This document shows, piece by piece, positions 1-5,538 of a stretch of DNA of 6,432 bases; the first letter of the stretch is position 1; each line of letters opens with the position of its first letter. The stretch comes from an uncultured bacterium. Its GTDB lineage: Bacteria; Bacteroidota; Bacteroidia; Chitinophagales; CAIODY01. Both the position numbers and the translations under genes were made by a program. Below the pieces are notes generated by a model. That model did not search any database. It was given only the letters and a program-made list of their open reading frames with translations, and had not been told where the DNA came from. The stretch covers positions 1 to 6,432 of the forward strand of contig CAIQHW010000581.1 in NCBI GenBank assembly GCA_903871715.1, written 5' to 3'.

Positions 1-59
1 ACTTGGTTGTTTTTCATTACTTCTGTTTCAAAATTTGCGTCTGTAAATACGTTTGCCAT
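1..59 (-). CDS. trxA: Thioredoxin, N-terminal fragment (runs off left edge)
   Basis: Only the first 19 codons are inside the window. They read M-A-N-V-F-T-D-A-N-F-E-T-E-V-M-K-N-N-Q, the usual N-terminal beta-alpha segment of bacterial thioredoxin (V-x-T-D-x-N-F-x-x-E-V), after which 'V-L-V-D-F-W-A-x-W-C-G-P-C' would be expected. The active-site CxxC lies outside the window, so the catalytic residues cannot be checked. Thioredoxin is a cytoplasmic disulfide reductase that recycles ribonucleotide reductase, peroxiredoxins and methionine sulfoxide reductases. The ATG (complement of 57-59) is supported by an in-frame TAA five codons upstream and by a promoter -7 element about 40 bp upstream. The identification rests on a short stretch; another thioredoxin-fold protein is possible but less likely. 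Confidence 0.75.
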   Translation of the reverse strand, partial: MANVFTDANFETEVMKNNQ

Positions 60-98
60 TTTATTTTTTGTTTAGATAATTATTGAAAAAGATTTCTG

Positions 99-106
99 CA
101 AACATA
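99..106 (-). promoter_or_regulatory. Candidate -7 promoter element for thioredoxin gene
   Basis: The minus strand reads TATGTTTG, a full match to the Bacteroidota -7 consensus TAnnTTTG. It lies 39 bp before the thioredoxin ATG, which would give a leader of roughly 30 nt. No TTG stands at the expected 17-20 bp further upstream; the nearest is at 12 bp (119-121), so only half of the promoter is supported. Confidence 0.4.
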
Positions 107-157
107 ATTCAACCCTGCCAATTTGAAAATTTTGCTTGCGTCTTTTGTAAAACTTAA

Positions 158-180
158 AACTGTTTTTTGCAAAAAAAGTT
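158..180. repeat. Imperfect palindrome between two minus-strand genes
   Basis: The centre TTTTTTGCAAAAAA (163-176) is a perfect 14-bp palindrome. AACT at 158-161 and AGTT at 177-180 extend it, with one unpaired G at 162. It lies just downstream of the stop codon of the preceding minus-strand gene (195) and upstream of the thioredoxin promoter. It could be a weak AT-rich terminator or a protein-binding dyad. The stem is almost all A/T and has no true loop, so a terminator role is uncertain. Confidence 0.3.
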
Positions 181-194
181 CAACAAAAACAATT

Positions 195-1025
195 CTATTT
201 TTTGTTGCCAATTCTAAAACTGGCATATAAAGCAGGGAAAATTTGATGATTTTTTGCAGTTGCCATCAAAGGAATATTTAGAGCGTAAGCATCCACAATA
301 AAGCCTACTTCGAGCGATGTAATATTATCATCAAAAGTTGCCCAATCGAATGCTAAACCTATTTTTGCCGTAGCACCAAGCACTGGAATGGTTTTAAAAA
401 TCCCATCCCAAAAACCTGCATAACTATAAATGGTTTCTTGCCCAGATATTTTATTTAAAAAATAATTTGCATTGCCTGCAGAGTAGCTTTGGGCAATAAT
501 TTGCACATTAGGGTCATTCACATCACCGTAAACTAAATACAAATCGTAAGGCTTCAAAAAACCGATGTTTGCACCGACCGAAGTGTTTAAAGAAACTTCA
601 ATCCCGTTTTTAATTGATTTTTCTGTAATCACAAATGAATAGCCCTTTCGATAAGCAATATTGAACAACGAATTTATTTTCCCGTAGTAATAATTCTTGG
701 GAGTAATCGGTCCACCTTGGGTATAAATGGATTCAGTTTTCGTTTCCTTTTCGTGTTTTATTTTGTTGAATTCTATTTCCCAAAATTTCTTTTTAGTGGC
801 ATGAATGATTTTGGTTTTGTTATAAAAAAATCCCCAACCATTGGTTTTATATTTCAAGCCTGTGCTAGTTTCTTGATAATATAAAATACCCTTTTTTTCT
901 GGCTTTCGGAATATTTTTGGTGGTTTGGTTGGCGCTAAATTATTTTGTGCCATTGCCGAAAATGTGATAAACACCAACAATAAAAAGAAGAAATTTTTCA
1001 CGAAATATTTTAACAATAAAATCAT
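195..1025 (-). CDS. Uncharacterised exported protein, probable outer-membrane beta-barrel
   Basis: With the start chosen here the product is 276 aa. The open frame extends to 1067 (290 aa), but the inner ATG (1023-1025) begins directly with a clean signal peptide: M-I-L-L-L-K, a hydrophobic core near residues 12-22, and AMA before Q27 as likely signal peptidase I site. The outer start would put 14 polar residues ahead of it. The mature part has alternating aromatic/polar strands rich in G, Y and F, recurring short strands such as GWGFFYN, YGKINSLF and NIGFLKPYDLYLVYG, and a C-terminal strand YASFRIG. All this fits a small outer-membrane beta-barrel. The pattern (KKFWEIEF...KHEKE...YYYGKINSLF, later KIGLAFDW, LEVGFIVDAY and IPLMA) resembles a family I recall as widespread and uncharacterised in Bacteroidota, but this is from memory. 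No catalytic motif is seen. It is divergent from the OsmC gene. Confidence 0.7.
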   Translation of the reverse strand: MILLLKYFVKNFFFLLLVFITFSAMAQNNLAPTKPPKIFRKPEKKGILYYQETSTGLKYKTNGWGFFYNKTKIIHATKKKFWEIEFNKIKHEKETKTESIYTQGGPITPKNYYYGKINSLFNIAYRKGYSFVITEKSIKNGIEVSLNTSVGANIGFLKPYDLYLVYGDVNDPNVQIIAQSYSAGNANYFLNKISGQETIYSYAGFWDGIFKTIPVLGATAKIGLAFDWATFDDNITSLEVGFIVDAYALNIPLMATAKNHQIFPALYASFRIGNKK

Positions 1026-1046
1026 TGATTTGTTGGATAAAGTTAG

Positions 1047-1055
1047 CAAACTTTG
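1047..1055. promoter_or_regulatory. Overlapping back-to-back -7-like elements in the exported-protein/OsmC divergent gap
   Basis: CAAACTTTG is a 9-bp palindrome apart from its central base. Read rightwards it gives AAACTTTG (1048-1055); read leftwards it gives AAAGTTTG (1047-1054). Each differs from TAnnTTTG only in the first base. For the rightward OsmC gene a TTG at 1025-1027 lies 20 bp upstream, a usable -33 spacing, and the ATG follows 24 bp downstream. For the leftward gene the element stands 21 bp before the ATG ending at 1025 and would lie inside the coding region if the outer start were used, which supports the inner start. Confidence 0.3.
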
Positions 1056-1079
1056 TGATTCAACCATAATCTAATTTTT

Positions 1080-1487
1080 ATGACCTCAAAAATCACTTAC
1101 AAAGGAAATTTACGCACCGAGTGTATGCACTTGCAATCGAAAAGCCTCATCACTACCGATGCTCCAACCGATAACAGCGGCAAAGGCGAATTTTTTTCGC
1201 CAACCGATTTGGTAGCTACTGCGCTCGGAGCCTGCATCATCACTACTTTGGGGATTTTCGGAAAAAAAGAAAATCGCAAATGGGATTTTACGGGCACCGA
1301 AATTCAATGTGCAAAAGTGATGTACAACAATCCTCGACGAATTGGAGAAATTCATTTAACCATTCAATTTCCAAAAAATGATTGGACAGAAAAAGACCAA
1401 GTAATTATTGAACGAGTGGCAAGAACTTGTCCAGTAAGGGTTTCGTTACATCCCGATGTAAAAATTGTTGAAAATTTTCGCTACTAA
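1080..1487 (+). CDS. OsmC/Ohr-family peroxiredoxin-like protein
   Basis: At 135 aa this is the usual size for the OsmC/Ohr fold. Both conserved cysteines are present: Cys52 in A-L-G-A-C-I at the start of the long central helix, and Cys117 in A-R-T-C-P-V-R. An acidic residue, Glu37, precedes the S-P-T-D-L-V motif that normally leads into the first cysteine. Members of this family reduce organic hydroperoxides in the cytoplasm with the Cys52-type thiol, forming a disulfide with the second cysteine that is usually re-reduced by lipoylated proteins or small thiols. The short N-terminus and S-P-T-D-L-V-A-T-A-L-G-A-C block look like the general OsmC subgroup common in Bacteroidota rather than classical Ohr. 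Substrate preference cannot be told. The sirtuin gene follows after 29 bp on the same strand, with no terminator between, so the two are probably co-transcribed. Confidence 0.92.
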   Translation: MTSKITYKGNLRTECMHLQSKSLITTDAPTDNSGKGEFFSPTDLVATALGACIITTLGIFGKKENRKWDFTGTEIQCAKVMYNNPRRIGEIHLTIQFPKNDWTEKDQVIIERVARTCPVRVSLHPDVKIVENFRY

Positions 1488-1516
1488 TTTTTTAGAAAAA
1501 TGATTTTAAATTTTCG

Positions 1517-2206
1517 ATGAAAAAACAGCTGGTGGTTTTAACTGGTGCTGGAATCAGCGCCGAAAGCGGCTTGAAAACTTTTCGTGATGGTGATGGTTTT
1601 TGGGAAAATCATCGCATTGAAGATGTAGCCACACCCGAAGCATTTGAACGCAATCCACAATTGGTGTTAGATTTTTATAATCATCGCCGCCAGCAAGTGT
1701 TGAAAGCAAATCCCAATGCGGCACACGAGGCTTTGGTAAAATTAGAAAATGATTTTGATATACACATCATCACCCAAAATATTGATGATTTACATGAACG
1801 AGCTGGTAGTAAAAACGTATTGCATTTGCATGGCGAAATAAAATTGTGTCGCTCTGCAAATCCAGTTGCGCCCGTGTTTTATGAGTACTCTAAAAATTTA
1901 AAAGTGGGAGATACAGGCAGCGATGGCTATCAATTGCGCCCACATATTGTGTGGTTTGGTGAAGCAGTACCAGCAATGGAATCAGCCATGCAATTGGTTT
2001 CTATAGCAGAAATATTTTTGATTGTAGGCACATCTTTGGTCGTTTATCCTGCGGCTGGTTTAGTAAATTATTTACCGTTTGGCATTCCAATTTTTGTAGT
2101 AGATAAACATTTACCAGCACTTCCAAAGTTTCCAAATCTAAAATCTATTGAACAACCTGCAACGATAGGAATGGAAAGGGTTTTGGAGTTGTTGATGAAA
2201 AAATAA
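1517..2206 (+). CDS. Sir2-family NAD-dependent protein deacylase (class III, zinc cysteines absent)
   Basis: The 229-aa product has the sirtuin core. It shows the NAD-binding GAGISAESG (10-18) with FRD (22-24), T-Q-N-I-D-D-L-H (86-93), catalytic His105 in L-H-G-E, R-P-H-I-V-W-F-G-E (141-149) and the late GTSL (171-174). Tyr54 and Arg57 in F-Y-N-H-R-R match the class III pair that reads acidic acyl groups in CobB and SIRT5, so desuccinylation or demalonylation of lysines is a reasonable guess beside deacetylation. In most sirtuins a CxxC...CxxC zinc module follows the catalytic His. Here that stretch (about 108-140) contains one cysteine only, Cys111, so zinc cannot be bound in the usual way. 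The small domain is otherwise of normal length, so this is not a truncation. It is cytoplasmic and probably shares a transcript with the OsmC gene. It ends 15 bp before the convergent PaaD-like gene. Confidence 0.93.
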   Translation: MKKQLVVLTGAGISAESGLKTFRDGDGFWENHRIEDVATPEAFERNPQLVLDFYNHRRQQVLKANPNAAHEALVKLENDFDIHIITQNIDDLHERAGSKNVLHLHGEIKLCRSANPVAPVFYEYSKNLKVGDTGSDGYQLRPHIVWFGEAVPAMESAMQLVSIAEIFLIVGTSLVVYPAAGLVNYLPFGIPIFVVDKHLPALPKFPNLKSIEQPATIGMERVLELLMKK

Positions 2207-2221
2207 TTGCTCAAATAAAAG

Positions 2222-2710
2222 CTAAACCGCCATGGGTTTAAACTGCTCAAAAGTTTGATTGCAATCTTTACAAAATTGAATGGCTCTACATAACGTTGAA
2301 CCAAATGGCGACCGCAAAACGGTGTGAGTGCTGCCACAGTGTGGGCATTCAGCCCCCGATAACATTTCGGTAGTTACATTACCTTCATGTTTTCGAGGTG
2401 GTGCAATTTTAAAATTTTTCAATTTTTCTTTTCCTAATTCGCTAATTCTATTTGTATCCCAATGAATGGAATTATCCACCATCACTTTAATTGCTTCATT
2501 TGGAAATTCTTTTTTTAAATGTTGCTCAATGTGGTTTTTGATAAAAGAAGTGGCTGGGCAAGCTGCATAAGTAGGAATCATTTTTATCAAAGCCTTATCA
2601 GGCATAACTTCTACGCCAGTTATCATTCCCAAATCCAAAACACTCAATACAGGAATTTCTGGGTCAGATACATTGGCTAAAGCCGAAAATATTTTTTCAG
2701 TTGATAACAT
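2222..2710 (-). CDS. PaaD-like MIP18-family protein with C-terminal zinc ribbon
   Basis: The 162-aa product has two parts. Residues 1-90 are a MIP18/DUF59 (SufT-like) domain, with the S-D-P-E-I-P motif (15-20), S-V-x-D-L-G (23-28) and conserved Cys51 in Y-A-A-C-P-A-T. Residues 120-158 form a cysteine ribbon: Cys122-x2-Cys125, Cys141 in G-S-T-L-C-R, Cys147-x2-Cys150, then F-E-Q-F-K. The order and motifs match PaaD (also called PaaJ), required for the ring-epoxidising PaaABCE phenylacetyl-CoA complex and thought to help mature its metal cofactors. No paaA, B, C or E gene is nearby, so the gene may act away from the phenylacetate pathway or serve a paa cluster elsewhere. The ATG at 2708-2710 is supported by a perfect -7 element 11 bp upstream. 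The gene is divergent from pdxH and convergent with the sirtuin gene. Confidence 0.88.
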   Translation of the reverse strand: MLSTEKIFSALANVSDPEIPVLSVLDLGMITGVEVMPDKALIKMIPTYAACPATSFIKNHIEQHLKKEFPNEAIKVMVDNSIHWDTNRISELGKEKLKNFKIAPPRKHEGNVTTEMLSGAECPHCGSTHTVLRSPFGSTLCRAIQFCKDCNQTFEQFKPMAV

Positions 2711-2721
2711 AAAACATGCAA

Positions 2722-2729
2722 CAAATCTA
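2722..2729 (-). promoter_or_regulatory. Candidate -7 promoter element for PaaD-like gene
   Basis: The minus strand reads TAGATTTG, a full match to TAnnTTTG, ending 11 bp before the ATG. If used, the transcript would have a leader of only a few nucleotides. No TTG is found at the usual -33 distance, so the site is supported by one element only. Confidence 0.4.
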
Positions 2730-2791
2730 CATCAAAATGGTTTTACTTTTTTGGTGATAAAAATCATTTCGATAAAATCAATTCTAAAAAC

Positions 2792-2799
2792 TACTTTTG
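2792..2799 (+). promoter_or_regulatory. Candidate -7 promoter element for pdxH
   Basis: TACTTTTG matches TAnnTTTG fully and ends 12 bp before the pdxH ATG at 2812. A degenerate TTTCG at 2767-2771 stands about 20 bp upstream, where -33 TTTG would be expected. The leader would be very short. The element overlaps the TTG codon at 2797 that opens the longer reading frame, which argues against that TTG as the start. Confidence 0.45.
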
Positions 2800-2811
2800 A
2801 AAAAAATCGTC

Positions 2812-3447
2812 ATGAATTTACACACCCTACGCACCGAATATAAAAGCCGAATTTTAGGTAAAGAAGATGTGAACAAAAATCCTTTGCATCAATTTGAACA
2901 ATGGATGAAAGAGTCTGTGGAAGCCAACATTGTCGATGCTAATGCTTTTGCATTGGCAACTGTGGATGACAAAAATCATCCCACCATTCGAGTGGTTTTA
3001 TTAAAGGAAGTGAATGATTTTGGCTTTGTTTTTTTTACCAATTATGAAAGCAACAAAGGCAAGCAAATGGCCGAAAATCCTTTTGTGGCAATGAATTTTC
3101 ATTGGAAGGAATTAGAACGGCAAGTTCGAATAGAAGGTTTGGTAGAAAAAATTTCAGATGAAGATAGCGATGATTATTTTAACAGTCGCCCACGTGAAAG
3201 CCAGCTTGGGGCTTGGGCTTCACCGCAATCCAGCATTATTCACAATCGCCCAGTTTTAGAATCACGTATGGAATTTTATGCCCAAAAATTTAAAAACAAA
3301 ATTATTCCTCGACCACCACAATGGGGTGGATATTTGATAAAGCCAAGTGCTATTGAATTTTGGCAAGGTCGTACTTCAAGATTACATGATAGATTGTTGT
3401 ATGAATGGATGGATGGTCAATGGGTGATTGAACGCTTAGCACCTTAA
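2812..3447 (+). CDS. pdxH: Pyridoxamine/pyridoxine 5'-phosphate oxidase
   Basis: This FMN enzyme makes pyridoxal 5'-phosphate from pyridoxamine or pyridoxine 5'-phosphate with oxygen, in the cytoplasm as a homodimer. The 211-aa product is close to the 218 aa of E. coli PdxH and aligns with a constant offset of 7. FMN-side residues are R60-V-V-L-L-K65 and the S-N-K-G-K-Q stretch (80-85). The substrate phosphate residues Tyr122, Arg126 and Ser130 lie in Y-F-N-S-R-P-R-E-S-Q-L-G-A-W. The C-terminal family signature I-E-F-W-Q-G-x-x-x-R-L-H-D-R supplies Trp184, Arg190, His192 and Arg194. The protein ends in E-R-L-A-P as is typical. I start at ATG 2812: the frame opens five codons earlier at a TTG, but that codon lies in a -7 promoter element, and M-N-L-H-T-L-R-x-x-Y matches usual Bacteroidota N-termini. 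No pdx neighbours are present, and nothing looks damaged. Confidence 0.96.
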   Translation: MNLHTLRTEYKSRILGKEDVNKNPLHQFEQWMKESVEANIVDANAFALATVDDKNHPTIRVVLLKEVNDFGFVFFTNYESNKGKQMAENPFVAMNFHWKELERQVRIEGLVEKISDEDSDDYFNSRPRESQLGAWASPQSSIIHNRPVLESRMEFYAQKFKNKIIPRPPQWGGYLIKPSAIEFWQGRTSRLHDRLLYEWMDGQWVIERLAP

Positions 3448-3479
3448 AACACTTGTCAGTAATCAGTAAAATCGAATGT

Positions 3480-3497
3480 TAAACAATTTATTGTTTA
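3480..3497. terminator. Possible bidirectional AT-rich hairpin between convergent genes
   Basis: TAAACAA (3480-3486) pairs perfectly with TTGTTTA (3491-3497) across the 4-base loop TTTA. It lies between the convergent ends of pdxH and the M43 protease and covers the protease stop codon (3488-3490) plus its last codons. The stem is short, with only one G-C pair, so it would be a weak terminator; position is its best support. Confidence 0.35.
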
Positions 3498-5479
3498 GAT
3501 AATTTTTTCACCACATTTCCTTCGCCACTTTCAATGCGTAAAAAATAAGTGCCGCTGCTCCACAAGGCACAATTGATGGGCAGTTGATAATAACCAATCG
3601 CAAAATTATCATTGGCAATAGTTGCTATATTTCTTCCTAAAACATCCACCACTTGCATTTTCAATTGTGTAGAGTTATTTAATTGAAAAGAAACTAAAAA
3701 TGTTTCTTTTGCTGGGTTAGGGCTAATCATCAAACTATTCATAAAACTGATGTTTTGATAAGGCAATGAAATTTTTTTGCAAAAAGAATCTACACAACCC
3801 AATGGTGTCGTGGCTTTCAAACAAACCACATAGTTCGCATTGTTTGAAAAAGTGTGATTAACATTTTGTTCCTTGCTAAAATTTCCATCACCAAAATTCC
3901 AAACAAACGAATTTGTGGCGCTCAATTTTGGAGTAAAAAAAAGTGCTGAACCATCCCCAAAAATGTTAAAAGCTGCGTCAGGTAAAGGTTGCACGGTAAT
4001 TGTAATATTTTTAGAGCTAACACAAGCCAATCCATTCACAGTATCGCGAATTAAAATATTGTAAGTTGAAGTAGCGTTGAAATTGGCTGTGGCAGTGTCT
4101 TTGGTAAAATTACTGATACCTGATGAGGGACTCCACAAATAATTTTTTGCGCCACTGGCAGTTAGCAAGGGATGCAAGCTAGCACAAAATGAATTGGGTG
4201 AAATTTGCAAATTAGCCGTAGAAGCCGCTACAACAATAGTATCCAAAATCCAATTAATACAATGACAAGTGGTGTCAGTTCCATAAATTGTGTAAATAGT
4301 TGTAACCGATGGCGATGCAATCACCGATGCACTAGTGGTTTTATTTAAGCCTGTGTAAGGAGTCCAATAAAAATTATTTGCGCCCGTTGCAGTTAATGTA
4401 ACACTTTTTCCAGCGCAGATTGTAGCTCTGTTCACTGATAAAACTGGTGTAGAATTTGCCACAGGTTTTAGAGCATTTGAATTACTTATGCAACTTCTAA
4501 CACCAGCTAAAGTAGCTTCCATACGAGCTTTTTGGTCGTTTGTAAAAGCATTCATGCAAGCATCATCGGTATAATCCATGTAATCTTCCCACATATCCAC
4601 TCGTGGCAAATAACTTTCGTTGCAAGTGTTGGAGGTGGGCGAAGGGCAGCCATAGTCGGGCTGTTCAATGGGTGGTGTATCGCAACACAAATCACCTTCA
4701 TTCATGCAAGTTGAATCCGTCATTCCTTCACAACCATTTTGAAATGGATGATACAAATTGAGCCAATGCCCTACTTCATGCGTAACTGTTCTGCCCAAAT
4801 TATACGGTGCTTCTGCCACACCTTTTTGCCCAAATGAACTGAACAAAATAACTACGCCATCGGTGGCTGCAGCACCACCTGGATATTGCGCATAGCCCAA
4901 CACACCACCAGCCAAATTGCACACCCAAATATTCAAATACGAACACTCATCCCAAGCGTCATCACCGCCTGTGGAGCTATGTTTCACATCATTATTGGTG
5001 GAAAAAGAAATGGCTGATGTAGCTGTTCTTAAAATACCATTTGACGCATTTCCATTGGGGTCTCTCACTGCCAATCGAAATTCAATTTTTGTATCGGCTG
5101 CTACGTTTTTAAAAATTGCTCGAGTGTTTGAAGTGTCAAAATTTATTCTTCTATAATCTTCATTTAAGCGTTGAATTTGTGTGTAAATGGCCGTATCACT
5201 GATGTTTTCAGTCGCTGTGTTGTAAACAACATGCACCACAACTGGTACAATATATAGTGGTGCACTGCTTCCAAATTTTTCTTTTGGTGATAAAATATTA
5301 TTGGCTAATTGTTTAGTTTGATTTGCAGCAGCTTCATAAGCTGTCTTTAATGCAGGACTTGCGGCAATTTGTTGTTGATATAATTCATCTGTGTAACAAC
5401 GAGTGGGGTGACGGAAATTTTGTGCAAAAATTATTTTGCAAAATAAAACCAGCCACAAAATGAGGGCATTTTTTTTCAT
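3488..5479 (-). CDS. Secreted M43 (cytophagalysin/pappalysin) zinc metalloprotease with Ig-like repeats, PKD domain and T9SS sorting domain
   Basis: The 663-aa product is built for export and surface or extracellular proteolysis. Residues 1-19 are a Sec signal peptide (K-K, hydrophobic core, F-A before Q20). A short propeptide follows with R27-C28-Y-T-D-E, resembling the R-C-G-T motif of M43 zymogens. The catalytic domain spans about 75-332: zinc motif HEVGHWLNLYH with His234, Glu235, His238 and His244, then Met-turn Y-M301-D-Y in a cysteine-rich stretch (Cys250, 258, 265, 266, 278, 286, 308, 330) suited to disulfides. Two tandem Ig-like segments (about 345-418 and 423-496) are followed by a PKD domain (about 502-572) with W-N-F-G-D-G. 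The C-terminus (about 578-663) is a T9SS type A sorting domain: I-S-P-N-P-A, V-D-V-L-G-R, and G-x-Y-F-L-R-I before a basic end. Substrates may be host, prey or environmental proteins. The 59-bp gap to the upstream exonuclease gene holds its own promoter candidate. Confidence 0.95.
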   Translation of the reverse strand: MKKNALILWLVLFCKIIFAQNFRHPTRCYTDELYQQQIAASPALKTAYEAAANQTKQLANNILSPKEKFGSSAPLYIVPVVVHVVYNTATENISDTAIYTQIQRLNEDYRRINFDTSNTRAIFKNVAADTKIEFRLAVRDPNGNASNGILRTATSAISFSTNNDVKHSSTGGDDAWDECSYLNIWVCNLAGGVLGYAQYPGGAAATDGVVILFSSFGQKGVAEAPYNLGRTVTHEVGHWLNLYHPFQNGCEGMTDSTCMNEGDLCCDTPPIEQPDYGCPSPTSNTCNESYLPRVDMWEDYMDYTDDACMNAFTNDQKARMEATLAGVRSCISNSNALKPVANSTPVLSVNRATICAGKSVTLTATGANNFYWTPYTGLNKTTSASVIASPSVTTIYTIYGTDTTCHCINWILDTIVVAASTANLQISPNSFCASLHPLLTASGAKNYLWSPSSGISNFTKDTATANFNATSTYNILIRDTVNGLACVSSKNITITVQPLPDAAFNIFGDGSALFFTPKLSATNSFVWNFGDGNFSKEQNVNHTFSNNANYVVCLKATTPLGCVDSFCKKISLPYQNISFMNSLMISPNPAKETFLVSFQLNNSTQLKMQVVDVLGRNIATIANDNFAIGYYQLPINCALWSSGTYFLRIESGEGNVVKKLSKQ

Positions 5480-5498
5480 GAAAACGGAAAACGATTTT

Positions 5499-5527
5499 CA
5501 AAAGTAACGTTTATTTCGACCAAACAA
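5499..5527 (-). promoter_or_regulatory. Candidate Bacteroidota promoter (-33 TTG and -7 TACTTTTG) for the M43 protease
   Basis: On the minus strand TTG (5525-5527) is followed after 18 bp by TACTTTTG (5499-5506), both elements of the phylum's housekeeping promoter with suitable spacing. The box ends 19 bp before the protease ATG at 5479. This is the most complete promoter match in the window and suggests the protease is transcribed on its own rather than only from the upstream exonuclease gene. Confidence 0.55.
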
Positions 5528-5538
5528 TTTTTGAAAAG

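Noticed and set aside
1026..1067. Fourteen-residue N-terminal extension of the exported protein
   Set aside because: It would place polar residues ahead of a complete signal peptide and leave only 12 bp to the divergent osmC start; the inner ATG is better.
1097..1355. Two minus-strand open frames opposite osmC
   Set aside because: They are antisense to a well-supported OsmC gene, have no recognisable domain, and look like shadow frames.
2068..2337. Minus-strand frame of 89 codons across the sirtuin/PaaD junction
   Set aside because: It overlaps the ends of two convincing genes and its product has no family features.
2797..2811. TTG-initiated N-terminal extension of pdxH by five residues
   Set aside because: The TTG overlaps a perfect -7 promoter element, and the ATG at 2812 gives the N-terminus and length expected of PdxH.
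4532..5156. Plus-strand frames of 60 and 79 codons opposite the M43 protease
   Set aside because: They lie antisense to the catalytic domain, whose motifs are intact; the products are low-quality shadows.
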